Shown in pieces: positions 1 to 9,096 of a stretch of 64,000 nt of DNA. The translations under genes and the position numbers were made by a program. Numbering within the stretch: position 1 is the first letter of the stretch; each line of letters begins with the position of its first letter. The stretch covers positions 1 to 64,000 of the forward strand of contig JBFMBL010000010.1 in NCBI GenBank assembly GCA_040755195.1. The letters are read 5' to 3'. Source of the DNA: SURF-55 sp040755195. Its GTDB lineage: Bacteria; Bacillota; Desulfotomaculia; Desulfotomaculales; Ammonificaceae. A model generated the notes under the pieces. It was not told the DNA's origin and did not search any database. It worked only from the letters and a program-made list of their open reading frames with translations.

Positions 1-2
1 TC

Positions 3-119
3 CTACAGGAGCACCTGCAATTGGCAGAAGCGGAGATCCGCAAGCTGATCGACTACTTGATCAGCGGTCTGCCTTCATTTTTCAAGGAACGGCTGGCTGT
101 TTGTTACTGCGAAAGTTGA
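3..119 (+). CDS. 3' end of an unidentified protein gene (partial)
   Basis: An open frame runs in from the left edge and stops at a TGA at 117-119, giving about 38 residues with a helical, charged character (it contains LAEAEIRKLIDYL). No family is recognised from so short a tail. It points toward the convergent dut gene, and the gap that follows is filled by repeats. It could also be a chance open frame, since nothing upstream is visible. Confidence 0.35.
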   Translation, partial: LQEHLQLAEAEIRKLIDYLISGLPSFFKERLAVCYCES

Positions 120-318
120 GTTATAAATTAAGTCCTCAGTCGAAAGTCCCCAGTCCTCAGTCCTGGAACGGGAGGAAACACAGTCAAAAGCACCCAACCC
201 TGAGTCCGAGAACTAGAGGAAACGAAGTCGAAAGTCCCCAGTCCCTGTTTCCGAACTTAGGACGCAGGACATAGGACTTCGGACTTGATGATCTGCCTCT
301 GTGGTGAACTATTTTACA
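120..318. repeat. Degenerate 7-bp-period repeats in the intergenic gap
   Basis: Most of this gap between the left-edge frame and dut is made of seven-base units that keep AGTC and vary in the other three bases (AGTCCTC, AGTCGAA, AGTCCCC). Near 270-290 a second set appears, such as GCAGGAC, ATAGGAC and TTCGGAC. No gene is seen here. The same style of array recurs at 45.5, 46.4, 49.5, 51.7 and 57.4 kb. Confidence 0.75.
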
Positions 319-774
319 TCAGCCGGTGTGTCCGAAACCGCCTTCTCCCCTTGGGGTGGCATCGAGGACGTTCGTCTGTGACCAGTTTATTCTGAGCGTT
401 CGCTGGATAACGAGCTGCGCTATGCGATCTCCCCGCTTGACCGTAAACGGTTCCTTCCCGAGGTTGATCAAGATTACTTTAATCTCGCCGCGGTAGTCGG
501 CATCTATCGTACCGGGAGTGTTTAGAAGGGTGACGCCGTGCTTGAGGGCCAGTCCGCTGCGGGGTCTCACCTGCGCCTCATACCCCTTCGGCAGCGCAAT
601 GATAATGCCGGTTGGAACTATACACCGTTCGCCGGCTTGGACCGTTACAGCGCCGGCAACGGCGGCGTGCAGATCCACTCCTGACGCGTCTTGGGTGGCG
701 TATGCCGGCAAGGGAAGGTCTTCCGACCCCGGAAGCTTTTGAATGAAAACCTCTACCGCGCCGGGCTCGGACAT
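319..774 (-). CDS. dut: dUTP diphosphatase (dUTPase)
   Basis: Hydrolyses dUTP to dUMP and diphosphate, keeping uracil out of DNA and feeding dTMP synthesis; trimeric dUTPases have five conserved motifs and all can be read here. Motif 1 is DASGVDL (residues about 29-35), motif 2 RPRSGLALKHG (70-80), motif 3 GTIDADYRGE (88-97, including the catalytic Asp), motif 4 RGDRIAQ (114-120) and the C-terminal P-loop-like motif 5 RGEGGFGHTG (142-151). The length of 151 residues is normal. The ATG overlaps the TGA of the upstream M16 peptidase gene by one base (TGATG), so the two are probably translationally coupled. Confidence 0.96.
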   Translation of the reverse strand: MSEPGAVEVFIQKLPGSEDLPLPAYATQDASGVDLHAAVAGAVTVQAGERCIVPTGIIIALPKGYEAQVRPRSGLALKHGVTLLNTPGTIDADYRGEIKVILINLGKEPFTVKRGDRIAQLVIQRTLRINWSQTNVLDATPRGEGGFGHTG

Positions 775-2036
775 CAGCTTAACCTCGACAGGACATTATT
801 CCAGACATCTGCATCTTCCCAGGGACCGATTGAGGCGAAGGTAAAGTTATCGGGACGGAAAACCCTGCCTGCAAGGCTATGAATATCATCAAGGGTAACG
901 CTTTCGATCCGTTCCTCGATTTCTTCGGGCGCGACCACCTTGCCGAGATAAAGCTGGGACTTCCCCATCCGGGTCATTCTGGTGGTTACACTTTCGAGGC
1001 TGAGCAAAAAACTCCCTTTAAGCTGGTTTTTCGCACGGAGGAGTTCCTCACCGGTGATTTCCTGGTTGCGGAAAGACACGACCTCCTTCGCGATCATCTC
1101 CAGCGCCTCGGCTACGTTTGGCGCGGCAAGGCCGGCGTAGATGCAAAACAAACCCGTATCAAAATACGAAGCGTGGTACGAGTAAACCGAATAAACCAGC
1201 CCGCGCTCCTCCCTAATCCGCTGGAACAACCGCGAACTCATGCCCCCTCCGAGGATGGTGCTGAGAACCTGGAAAACGTAAACCAACTCATCCCCAAGGG
1301 CAACCCCCGGCGTACCGATGCAGATATGCACCTGCTTCGTATCGCGGCTGTACTGACAGGTTTTTGCTTTCGGCTCCGGCCGGATAAGCTCCCTCACCTT
1401 TCCGTTCCCGCTCGCTTTGGCAAAAGCCGGTTTAAGAGCAGCCACCGCTCTCTCGTGATCAATATGGCCGGCGACCGAAACCACAATCCGCCCCTGCAGG
1501 TAGTGGCGCCCGTAATAGCTGAGTATATCTTCACGCGAAAGACCGCGCACCACTTCCTCGGTCCCGATTACCGGGCGCCCCAAGGGGTGTCCCTGCCACA
1601 ATGTCCCGCTGAAAACATCGTGGATCAACTCGTCAGGTGTGTCTTCGTACATCTTTATTTCTTCCACGATCACATTCTTTTCCCGTTCCAGGTCTTGAGC
1701 ATTAAAGCAAGAGTTGAAAAGCATATCGGTCAATACATCAACGGCAAGGCCAAAGTGTTCATCCAGCACCTTGGCGTAAAAGCAGGTAACCTCCTTGCCC
1801 GTGAAGGCATTAAGTTGACCTCCTACGTCGTCAAGTTCTTCCGTAATCTTTTTCGCCGAACGAGTGGTTGTCCCCTTAAAGAGTGCGTGCTCTATAAAAT
1901 GTGTAATGCCGTTTTGTTCAGGCTCCTCGTGGCGCGAACCCGCATCAATCCATATACCGATCGCTACCGAACGAACATGCGGTATTTCTTCGGTTAAAAT
2001 TGTTACTCCGTTTGATAATTCTTCTACTCTAATCAT
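774..2036 (-). CDS. M16 family zinc peptidase (MlpA/YmxG-like)
   Basis: About 420 residues. The inverted zinc motif HxxEH is present as HFIEH (residues 46-50), followed about 75 residues later by a Glu-rich helix (EREKNVIVEEIKMYE) that supplies the third ligand in this family. The rest fits the duplicated M16 fold of pitrilysin/processing-peptidase-like enzymes. In Bacillus the homologue mlpA/ymxG lies beside ylxY and pnp, the same neighbourhood as here. The ATG at 2036 is preferred over a GTG at 2045 because a GAGAAGGTGG ribosome site precedes it. The physiological substrate is not evident. Confidence 0.9.
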   Translation of the reverse strand: MIRVEELSNGVTILTEEIPHVRSVAIGIWIDAGSRHEEPEQNGITHFIEHALFKGTTTRSAKKITEELDDVGGQLNAFTGKEVTCFYAKVLDEHFGLAVDVLTDMLFNSCFNAQDLEREKNVIVEEIKMYEDTPDELIHDVFSGTLWQGHPLGRPVIGTEEVVRGLSREDILSYYGRHYLQGRIVVSVAGHIDHERAVAALKPAFAKASGNGKVRELIRPEPKAKTCQYSRDTKQVHICIGTPGVALGDELVYVFQVLSTILGGGMSSRLFQRIREERGLVYSVYSYHASYFDTGLFCIYAGLAAPNVAEALEMIAKEVVSFRNQEITGEELLRAKNQLKGSFLLSLESVTTRMTRMGKSQLYLGKVVAPEEIEERIESVTLDDIHSLAGRVFRPDNFTFASIGPWEDADVWNNVLSRLS

Positions 2037-2165
2037 TGCCACCACCTTCTCCGTCAGTGTACAAAGTCTTTTCTACAGAAACAGTGCTAATCCTTTATTT
2101 TTGACTTTTCTTCAATATCATTTCCCCGAAACAACTTGCGATAAGCCTTGAAGAGGACTGACCGG

Positions 2166-2900
2166 CTACAGTTGACGTTTTTCAACGGTTTCCTGCCTGA
2201 AATAATTGAGAACACCACGAAAAATAACCCAAGCGACCTTTTCCTGGTATCTCTTGTCGCATAACAACATTTTCTCTTGCGGGTTAGAAATAAAACCCGC
2301 CTCGACCAATACCGCCGGCATAATCGTCTCCCGGAGAATATAGAACGTACCGGGAAGCGGTAACCGCTTCTTGCCGAGATAACGCCAGGCCTCATTTTCA
2401 ATAAGTTCCGCCAAATGTTTGCTTCCCGGCTTCGAAGAGTAATAGACGTAAACCCCGGTTTTATCAGAGTCGCGCGAACTGTTTATATGGATGCTCAAAT
2501 AAAGGTCTGCCTTCGCCGCGTTTGCAAGGCCCACCCTGGCTTTGAGATCATGGCGCTTTCGTGCGGCAAGTGAGGCTATTTCCGGCGGGGCGAGATCCCG
2601 GTCATCCGTCCTGGTCATAATCACCTCTGCGCCGGCGTTGGTCAAACAACGTTGGACTTCTTTGGCGATATCCAGAACAAGATCCTTTTCAAGGATCTGC
2701 CCGCGGTAATGCGCCCCGGGGTCGACACCGCCATGCCCGGGGTCCACGACTATAATACGCCCGGCGACGGCGGTAGGGAAAAGGCCGGTGGTTTCCAGAA
2801 ACTGTACGCGGCAAGCGATAATGCCCGCCAGACATGTCACGATTATTAATACTATAAGCAGAAGGGTTTTCTTTTTCAGCGTTAGTATCAACATGCCCAA
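2166..2900 (-). CDS. cwlD: Germination-type N-acetylmuramoyl-L-alanine amidase (CwlD-like)
   Basis: An Amidase_3 zinc enzyme that cuts the bond between N-acetylmuramic acid and the stem peptide. In spore-formers CwlD acts with PdaA to make the muramic-delta-lactam of spore cortex. A hydrophobic N-terminus (residues 12-30) is a signal anchor. Zinc ligands and catalytic residues are visible: DPGHGG (His56), Glu71 in ILEKDL, His138 in SIHINS and Glu200 in VEAGFISN. At 244 residues it is the single-domain form without cell-wall repeats. The neighbouring ylxY-type deacetylase supports a sporulation role, but the assignment to CwlD rather than another short amidase is inference. Confidence 0.85.
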   Translation of the reverse strand: MGMLILTLKKKTLLLIVLIIVTCLAGIIACRVQFLETTGLFPTAVAGRIIVVDPGHGGVDPGAHYRGQILEKDLVLDIAKEVQRCLTNAGAEVIMTRTDDRDLAPPEIASLAARKRHDLKARVGLANAAKADLYLSIHINSSRDSDKTGVYVYYSSKPGSKHLAELIENEAWRYLGKKRLPLPGTFYILRETIMPAVLVEAGFISNPQEKMLLCDKRYQEKVAWVIFRGVLNYFRQETVEKRQL

Positions 2901-2942
2901 ATAAATTTCATCCGGGAGTGTTGACTTGCCGACATGCCGACC

Positions 2943-3662
2943 TTAGGATTCCGCCAACAGTTCCGACACGGTCGTGAACTCGAAGCCGCGTCCGGCAAGG
3001 TCGCTGATAATTACCGGCAAAGCCTCGATGGTGGGCGCGGTGGGGTGCAGCAGGACAATGGCGCCGTTGTGCGCCTTGCTTATTATCTTTTCGCTGATTG
3101 CGGCCGCCGGGGGGTTCTTCCAGTCAACCGGGTCGATGCTCCAGAGAATCACCTGGTAGCCGGCCTGATAAGCGGCATCGAGAACCGAAGGGCCGGACTC
3201 GCCGTAAGGCGGCGCAAAAAGGCGCGGTTTTTTCCCGGTGACCCGCTGGATAACCTTTTCCGATCGCATGATTTCCGCGAGATTATCCGCCATGGAAAGC
3301 TGATCGGGGTGGTGGTGCGCATAGCCGTGGCTGCCCACTTCGAAATTCCTGGATATGTCCCTGGCGAGCTCCGGGAACTTTTCGACCCATTCCCCACCCA
3401 AGAAGAAGGTAGCCCTTACCTTGTTTTCCCTGAAGCGCTGTAACATCTTCGGCAGGTATTCCTCCCCCCAGTAGACGTTTACCGTAAGCGCAATGCGACG
3501 TTTCTCACTCGGGCCCTGGTAAACAGGCGCCGGCGCCGTGGTTGATACCGCCTTTTCCTGGGCTGATATCAAATAGCCGATGGTGGACGGAATACCTATT
3601 CCGAGGACGGCGATAACCAAATAGCGTGCGATTAATTTAAAACGAATAATCAAAAAAGGCAT
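2943..3662 (-). CDS. ylxY: YlxY-type polysaccharide deacetylase family protein
   Basis: A NodB-fold protein of 239 residues with an N-terminal membrane anchor (about residues 8-30). The metal-binding second motif is clear (GSHGYAHHHPD, residues 110-120), and APPYGES and LWSIDPVDW match the later deacetylase motifs. The first motif, normally TFDDG, reads TVNVYWGEE (60-68), so the usual Asp pair is missing. This may mean weak or no deacetylase activity, or the divergent motif of the sporulation YlxY subfamily. A strong AAAGGAGG precedes the ATG. Position next to pnp matches the B. subtilis ylxY locus. Confidence 0.82.
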   Translation of the reverse strand: MPFLIIRFKLIARYLVIAVLGIGIPSTIGYLISAQEKAVSTTAPAPVYQGPSEKRRIALTVNVYWGEEYLPKMLQRFRENKVRATFFLGGEWVEKFPELARDISRNFEVGSHGYAHHHPDQLSMADNLAEIMRSEKVIQRVTGKKPRLFAPPYGESGPSVLDAAYQAGYQVILWSIDPVDWKNPPAAAISEKIISKAHNGAIVLLHPTAPTIEALPVIISDLAGRGFEFTTVSELLAES

Positions 3663-3863
3663 AGGGACAACCTCCTTTTAAAAAGGCGAAATCCCCGTTA
3701 AGGGGATCACTTTTCTTCGTAATAAATATGCGCTTGAACGAAGGATTATTTGTGATGTTTTTGCGGACCTTTGTTTAATACGGCAGGTAAATTCTCAATC
3801 GATTACATCCCCGCCGGCTGGCTGAGTGCCGGGTACTCGGGGCGTTGTTTCAACCCGAGTCGC

Positions 3864-6071
3864 TTATTTCGTGGAACCTATCCTGACCCGGTGGTGGTGC
3901 CGTCTTTCGGGTCTCTTGTTTTCCCGATGCTCCGACGGCTGCATCGCCTCTTTTCTGGAGAGCTTAATCCTGCCCTGGTTATCGTAACCGATTACCTTAA
4001 CGGAAATCTGCTCTCCTTCTTTTACGACGTCCGTCACCTTTTCAACCCGTTGCGGCGCAAGCTGTGAAATATGAACCAGGCCCTCCTTACCCGGCAGACC
4101 GAGAACCCCCGGGACTATCTCCACAAAGCACCCGAAATCGGTAACACGGGTGACCCGGCCCAGATAAACCTGTCCTGTGGTAACCTCCTCCGTAAGCGTC
4201 TTGATGATGTCCATCGCCTGAAGTCCGGCGTCCTGGGTCGGCGCCGTCACAAAAACCCTGCCGTCGTCTTCGACGTCTATTTCCGCTCCGGTGATCTCGA
4301 TTATTTTCCGGATTATTTTACCGCCGGGGCCGATCACGTCCCGGATCTTCTCCGGGTCAATAACCGTATGCAAGACCCGCGGGGCGTAAGGTGAAAGCTC
4401 CGGACGCGGTTCGGGTATGGTTCTCTTTATTTGCTCCAGAATAAAAAGCCGGGCATCACGCGCCTGCGCGAGCGCGTTTTCTAAAATTCCTGACGTAACC
4501 CCCGGAATCTTTATGTCCATCTGCAGGGCTGTAATGCCGTGCACCGTGCCGGCCACCTTGAAATCCATATCGCCCAGGTGGTCCTCAAAACCTTGGATGT
4601 CGGTGAGTATATCCACGTTGTCACCGTCTTTGATCAAGCCCATGGCGATTCCGGCCACCGGTTCTTTAATCGGTACCCCGGCATCCATAAGCGCCAGGGT
4701 GCTGCCGCAAACGCTTCCCATGGAGCTGGAGCCGTTGGATTCCAGTACTTCGGATACGATCCTGATGGTATACGGGAAGACTTCCTCCGGCGGAATAACG
4801 GCTTCCAGCGCCCGCTCGACCAGCGCGCCGTGCCCTATCTCACGCCTTCCGGGCGAACGCATCGGACGAACCTCTCCCGTGCTGAACGGCGGAAAATTAT
4901 AGTGGTGCATAAAGCGCTTTGTCTCCTCGAGTCCAAGCCCGTCCAAGATCTGCTCATCACCAACGGGGCCCAGTGTGACAACCGACATCACCTGGGTCTG
5001 CCCCCGTGAAAAGAGCCCGGAGCCGTGGGCCCTCGGCAGGATGCCGACCTCCGTGGACAGTGTCCTTATATCTTTCAGGCCCCGGCCGTCGACCCGTATC
5101 TTTTCGGTACGGATGAACTCACGGACAACATCCTTTTCGACTTTTTCCACAACCTGCTTGATACCCGCCTCGGCCTCCGGATATTTTTCAAAAAACCCGG
5201 CGACCAATCCTTCCTCGGCCTCTTCAAAGAGTTGCTCCCGGGTCTTTTTGTCCAGCCGCTCGCCGGCGCACCGTTCCACAATCGCCCTAAGGGCCGGCCG
5301 TGCAACCCCGGTTATTTCGTCCACCACTTCGGGAGCCGGCTCCGGGAAGGACACTTCGAGCTTGGGGACCGCAAGACCAAGATTCAAGGCTTCTTCACGG
5401 AAAGCATTAATAAAATCGACGATTTCCTGTATGATCCGGTGTCCGATTTCTATCGCCTTCACGACTTCATTCTCGGGCACCTCTTTCGCGCCGCACTCCA
5501 CCATCATAATGGCATCACGCGTGCCGGCGACTATTACGTTAAGAATGTTCTGTTCGTCCTGGTCCACCGTGGGGTTGATAACATACTCCCCGTCTACCAT
5601 TCCCACGATCACGCCGCCGATCGGCCCGTCAAACGGGATTTCCGAAAGCGCAAGCGCCGCCGAAGCACCGATCATCGCGGTAATTCCCGGGGAACAATCC
5701 TGGTCTACGGACAGGACCGTTGCCACCACATGCACATCCCGGCGCATCTTCCCCGGGAAAAGGGGGCGGATAGACCGGTCAATAAGCCTTGCCGAAAGTA
5801 CGGCCTTTTCCCCGGGTCTTCCCTCACGCCGCAAGAAACCGCCCGGTATTTTCCCAACGGCGTAGTGTCGCTCCTCGTAGTCGACGAGCAACGGGAAAAA
5901 ATCAATTCCTTCCCGCGCATTGGCAGCCATGGTTGCCGTAACAAGGACCACCGTATCGCCATATCTTGCGATAACAGCGCCCGAGGCCTGCCTGGCAACC
6001 CGCCCTGTTTCAAGAACAAACGGGCGTCCGCCGATCACCGTCTCTTTTGTTAAAATATTGCTTTGTAGCAT
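3864..6071 (-). CDS. pnp: Polyribonucleotide nucleotidyltransferase (PNPase)
   Basis: Phosphorolytic 3'-to-5' exoribonuclease of mRNA decay. The protein (735 residues from the chosen start) has two RNase PH domains joined by an alpha-helical region, then a KH domain (GPGGKIIRKI) and a C-terminal S1 domain (GLVHISQLA), ending in a basic tail. An ATG 45 bases upstream is also in frame, but TTAGGAGG lies just before the ATG at 6071 and the PNPase-like sequence begins there (NILTKETVIGGR). It follows rpsO in transcription order, as in most Firmicutes, where the two are commonly co-transcribed. Confidence 0.97.
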   Translation of the reverse strand: MLQSNILTKETVIGGRPFVLETGRVARQASGAVIARYGDTVVLVTATMAANAREGIDFFPLLVDYEERHYAVGKIPGGFLRREGRPGEKAVLSARLIDRSIRPLFPGKMRRDVHVVATVLSVDQDCSPGITAMIGASAALALSEIPFDGPIGGVIVGMVDGEYVINPTVDQDEQNILNVIVAGTRDAIMMVECGAKEVPENEVVKAIEIGHRIIQEIVDFINAFREEALNLGLAVPKLEVSFPEPAPEVVDEITGVARPALRAIVERCAGERLDKKTREQLFEEAEEGLVAGFFEKYPEAEAGIKQVVEKVEKDVVREFIRTEKIRVDGRGLKDIRTLSTEVGILPRAHGSGLFSRGQTQVMSVVTLGPVGDEQILDGLGLEETKRFMHHYNFPPFSTGEVRPMRSPGRREIGHGALVERALEAVIPPEEVFPYTIRIVSEVLESNGSSSMGSVCGSTLALMDAGVPIKEPVAGIAMGLIKDGDNVDILTDIQGFEDHLGDMDFKVAGTVHGITALQMDIKIPGVTSGILENALAQARDARLFILEQIKRTIPEPRPELSPYAPRVLHTVIDPEKIRDVIGPGGKIIRKIIEITGAEIDVEDDGRVFVTAPTQDAGLQAMDIIKTLTEEVTTGQVYLGRVTRVTDFGCFVEIVPGVLGLPGKEGLVHISQLAPQRVEKVTDVVKEGEQISVKVIGYDNQGRIKLSRKEAMQPSEHRENKRPERRHHHRVRIGSTK

Positions 6072-6167
6072 TAAGAATTTTAGCCTCCTAAACCCCCATG
6101 CCCATGAAGGGCACAATTTATGATGAAAATCTATTTTCCCATCAAAAAAAAGGGGGGGGTTACCCCG

Positions 6168-6437
6168 CTATTTTCTCAGACCCAATCTTTCTATCAGCCG
6201 CTGGTACCTTCCGAAATCGTAGTCCCGTAAGTAGTTCAAAAGTGCCCGCCTTTGCCCGACCAGTTTCAAAAGACCCCGCCGTGAGTGAAAATCCTTTTTA
6301 TGGGCCTTGAGATGCTCACTCAACAGGTTGATTCTTTCGGTCAGGATGGCTATCTGCACTTCGGGAGAGCCGGTATCATTCTCGTGCACTCTATAAGATT
6401 CTATGATCGATTGTTTTCTCTCCACCGTCAGCGCCAC
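6168..6437 (-). CDS. rpsO: 30S ribosomal protein S15
   Basis: An 89-residue S15 binding 16S rRNA in the small-subunit platform. Characteristic segments are GSPEVQIAILTERI, LSEHLKAHKKDFHSRRGL and the C-terminal RRALLNYLRDYD. The GTG at 6437 is chosen over the upstream frame extension because GGAGGAGGTG lies just before it and the mature length is then exactly typical. The usual neighbour upstream is ribF; here two small genes lie between them. Confidence 0.97.
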   Translation of the reverse strand: MALTVERKQSIIESYRVHENDTGSPEVQIAILTERINLLSEHLKAHKKDFHSRRGLLKLVGQRRALLNYLRDYDFGRYQRLIERLGLRK

Positions 6438-6506
6438 CGCCTTCACCTCCTCCCTGAATTGCCATGAGCATAGTACAACGTTTGCCCGTCCTACCACGCT
6501 CACGGT

Positions 6507-6734
6507 TCATTTCCCGATAACCGTGATTACCAGACGCCCTTCGGGTATGTCCTTTGCCACGATGTCGAACACCCTGCCCAGCCGGGCCACAAATCCACGA
6601 AAACGCGTTGCCGTAACAATTGTTCCTGGAATCGACTCTGCGGCAGCAGTGATGTCACTTGTTGTTATTTCCTGCTGGCGCGGCTCACGAAGTCGCTTGA
6701 CAGCGTGCTCCGTAATAATCACCCGCATATACAT
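6507..6734 (-). CDS. Small DUF4258-like protein (possible RelE/BrnT-type RNase fold)
   Basis: 75 residues. The N-terminus IITEHAVKRLRE and the C-terminal strand RLVITVIGK resemble the DUF4258 pattern (His-Ala near the start, a short helix, then strands ending in an ITV-type strand), a group related to toxin-like RNases. It also resembles the protein encoded at 45755-46111. It starts three bases after the end of the 73-88 residue gene upstream and sits in the ribF-rpsO gap, so the pair may be a toxin-antitoxin-like insertion. Family membership is tentative; it could be an uncharacterised housekeeping protein. Confidence 0.45.
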   Translation of the reverse strand: MYMRVIITEHAVKRLREPRQQEITTSDITAAAESIPGTIVTATRFRGFVARLGRVFDIVAKDIPEGRLVITVIGK

Positions 6735-6737
6735 TCC

Positions 6738-6959
6738 TCAGGACGAACTAGTCATCTCCACCTCTTCATGCTCGGTCAAAAAAGCATACAACGCATCCGC
6801 AAACGCTGTAACGTCCGCTTGGGGCACGTTTACTTCCCCATAAAAGGATTCCAATTCATTCCTAAGCTTCTGGAATTCCTTGCTCAAGCAGATTGACGCA
6901 ATCTGGTCAAGCCAGATCCTCAAGTCAAATACGTTAGGGGCTAAACCCGTGCAGGACAC
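6738..6959 (-). CDS. Small hypothetical protein paired with the DUF4258-like gene
   Basis: About 73 acidic, helical residues ending in HEEVEMTSSS; no family recognised. The GTG at 6959 has AAGGGG seven bases upstream; an in-frame GTG at 7004 would give 88 residues. Three bases separate its stop from the next start, so the two are probably co-translated. By position and character it could be the antitoxin-like partner of the downstream DUF4258-like protein, but nothing in the sequence proves that. Confidence 0.5.
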   Translation of the reverse strand: MSCTGLAPNVFDLRIWLDQIASICLSKEFQKLRNELESFYGEVNVPQADVTAFADALYAFLTEHEEVEMTSSS

Positions 6960-7103
6960 AGCAGATCCCCTTACCTTCCCAGCGTTCAAGTGCAATTTTA
7001 GCACAAACAGGGCGGCATGTAAATCATTTGCCCTTAGAACGAGCCCTTAAAAACATTATGCCAAGAAACCCTCTATCTTTATTAAGAAAATAGGGATTTA
7101 TAC

Positions 7104-8036
7104 TCATTCAGCGAGGGCTCTGGCGGCGGCAACGTCAAGCCTGATTTGTTCCACCAGTTCCGCGGCTGATCCAAAACGCCTTTCCTCACGGAGGCGTCTG
7201 GTAAAGAGGACCTCCAGCTCCTTTTCGTAAAGGTCCCCGTGAAAATCGAAGACAAAGACCTCTACCCGCCTTTTTCGTGGCGCGCCTCCTGTAAAAGTCG
7301 GACATACCCCGATGTTGGCAACACCAAGAAATCTTTCCCCGTCAATCAGCAGCTTCACCGCGTAGACGCCGTTGGCCGGTACAAGTATTCGTTCCTCGAC
7401 CTCAAGGTTGGCGGTGGGGAAGCCTATTGTAGAACCGCGGCTCTCTCCGGCAACCACCTTCCCTTTATACATCGGGTAATACCCTAAATACCGACGTGCT
7501 TCATCCACTTTGCCTTCGTTCAGAAGGTTCCGGATAAGCGTCGAGGAAACCGGCTGTCCATCCAGCATCACCGGAGGAATAACCTCCAGTCTATAAGCGC
7601 ACTTTTTCGCGAAAGTACGCAGGGTTTCCGGATTTCCCGCTCCCCGGTGCCCAAAGGTGTAGTTGTAACCTACGAAAACAGCCCTGGCGTCCAACTCGGC
7701 GCACAAGACATCCTGAATAAACGCTTCCGGTGTAAGCTGTGCGAACTCCTTCGTAAAGCGAACGGCCAGTAAAACGTCGATACCCAGGCCGCCAATCAAA
7801 CGCTGTTTATGCTCCGGAGCCAGCAAAAGCGGAGGAGCGGCTTCCGGATTTAAAACCATGGCGGGATGGGGCTCAAAGGTAAAGACCACGGACGTTCCCG
7901 CATTCCCGCGGGCATGCGACACCAGCCGGTTAATCAGCCGCTGGTGGCCAAGATGTACACCGTCGAAATTTCCCAGTCCGACGCAAATGTTATTGTAAAG
8001 GTGCCCCAGACCATTATAATCGGTTAGAATGTCCAA
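7104..8036 (-). CDS. ribF: Bifunctional riboflavin kinase/FMN adenylyltransferase
   Basis: Makes FMN from riboflavin and ATP, then FAD from FMN and ATP. The N-terminal nucleotidyltransferase domain shows GNFDGVHLGHQ and the later SSTLIRNLL segment. The C-terminal flavokinase domain shows ESRGSTIGFPTANL and a GVCPTF segment. With the TTG at 8036, preceded by GAAGGAGG, the protein has 310 residues, the normal size. The open frame extends 60 bases further, but no ribosome site fits there. It lies between truB and rpsO as in other Firmicutes. Confidence 0.95.
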   Translation of the reverse strand: MDILTDYNGLGHLYNNICVGLGNFDGVHLGHQRLINRLVSHARGNAGTSVVFTFEPHPAMVLNPEAAPPLLLAPEHKQRLIGGLGIDVLLAVRFTKEFAQLTPEAFIQDVLCAELDARAVFVGYNYTFGHRGAGNPETLRTFAKKCAYRLEVIPPVMLDGQPVSSTLIRNLLNEGKVDEARRYLGYYPMYKGKVVAGESRGSTIGFPTANLEVEERILVPANGVYAVKLLIDGERFLGVANIGVCPTFTGGAPRKRRVEVFVFDFHGDLYEKELEVLFTRRLREERRFGSAAELVEQIRLDVAAARALAE

Positions 8037-8161
8037 CGTCGAACCTCCTTCGATTATACCAAAAGACCGCTCAACCTCACGCTTCCCGCTTACCAATTTC
8101 GCGGTCTCTTTCGACAGACCTGTCTACCAACGGCGGCAGGTCGTTCTACTTGTAACAAGCA

Positions 8162-9091
8162 TTACTCTGCCGGTATCGAACACACCCAAACAGGCTTATA
8201 TGCTGTTCTCCCGTCTTCCAGGCATTCCACCCGGGCGACAGCCACAAGCTCTTCTTCATTGACCAGGCGGACCATCGTACCGGCGGCATACAGCTCCGCG
8301 CAGTTCTCTATCCCGGCGGGATAAAGGCGGCTTCCGCTCTTTACCGCCTTAACGGCGGAAGGCTTCAGCGCTATCGCAGGAAGCTGTCCAAGGGCCTTAT
8401 TCACCGGGATTATCACGCCGCAAAGCCCCACGGCCGCATTTAACGCCGCAAGCTCTTCGAGGGTCTGCGCTGCCCCTATCGTAAACATTCCGACACGGGT
8501 CCGCAGCAAGAAACCAAGATACGCCTTACAGCCCAAAGCCCGCCCCATGGCTGTGATAATCGCCCGAACGTAAGTTCCTTTGGAACAGGAAACATGAAAA
8601 AGAGCCCTGGGTCGATTGCCCCCCCAATCGCCTTTTAAAAGTTCCAGGGTGTAAACCTCAACGCTCCGCGGGGAAACCTCCACCGCTTTCCCGGCCCTGG
8701 CCAGTTCGTAAAGTCTTTTCCCCCGGTGGTGAACCGCGGAAACGAGCGGGGGCACCTGCTCTATTTTACCCCGGAAATAAGGCAAAATCCTCAGCACATC
8801 TTCCGGTGTCAGGCCGGAGGCATTTCCAAGCGCCACTACCTTCCCGGCGGCGTCCTGAGTATCGGTTTCGGCGCCGAAAACAGCCTCGGCCCGGTATTCC
8901 TTGTCCTGGTCTACCAGGAATTGCGCCGCGCGGGTCGCCCTGCCGAGCATTACGACTAAAACACCGCTGGCTGCCGGATCAAGCGTCCCGGTATGCCCGA
9001 CCCTTTTAATGCCGGTGAGCTTTCGCACCCAGCCCACCACATCGTGAGAGGTCATTCCCGGTGGTTTTAGAATGTTAAGGATACCTTCCAC
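8162..9091 (-). CDS. truB: tRNA pseudouridine(55) synthase
   Basis: Converts U55 of the tRNA T-loop to pseudouridine. The start MEGILNILKPPGMTSHD is typical, and the catalytic Asp is in HTGTLDPAASGVL (about residue 40). GTYVRAI and a C-terminal PUA-like region complete the 309-residue protein. It follows nrnA by five bases, indicating a shared transcript. Confidence 0.95.
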   Translation of the reverse strand: MEGILNILKPPGMTSHDVVGWVRKLTGIKRVGHTGTLDPAASGVLVVMLGRATRAAQFLVDQDKEYRAEAVFGAETDTQDAAGKVVALGNASGLTPEDVLRILPYFRGKIEQVPPLVSAVHHRGKRLYELARAGKAVEVSPRSVEVYTLELLKGDWGGNRPRALFHVSCSKGTYVRAIITAMGRALGCKAYLGFLLRTRVGMFTIGAAQTLEELAALNAAVGLCGVIIPVNKALGQLPAIALKPSAVKAVKSGSRLYPAGIENCAELYAAGTMVRLVNEEELVAVARVECLEDGRTAYKPVWVCSIPAE

Positions 9092-9096
9092 AACTT

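Noticed and set aside
879..1997. Long + strand open frame (372 codons)
   Set aside because: It is the antisense shadow of the M16 peptidase gene, with no ribosome site and no recognisable protein sequence.
5025..6053. Long + strand open frame (342 codons)
   Set aside because: Antisense of pnp; its sequence is rich in His/Arg as expected from a shadow frame.
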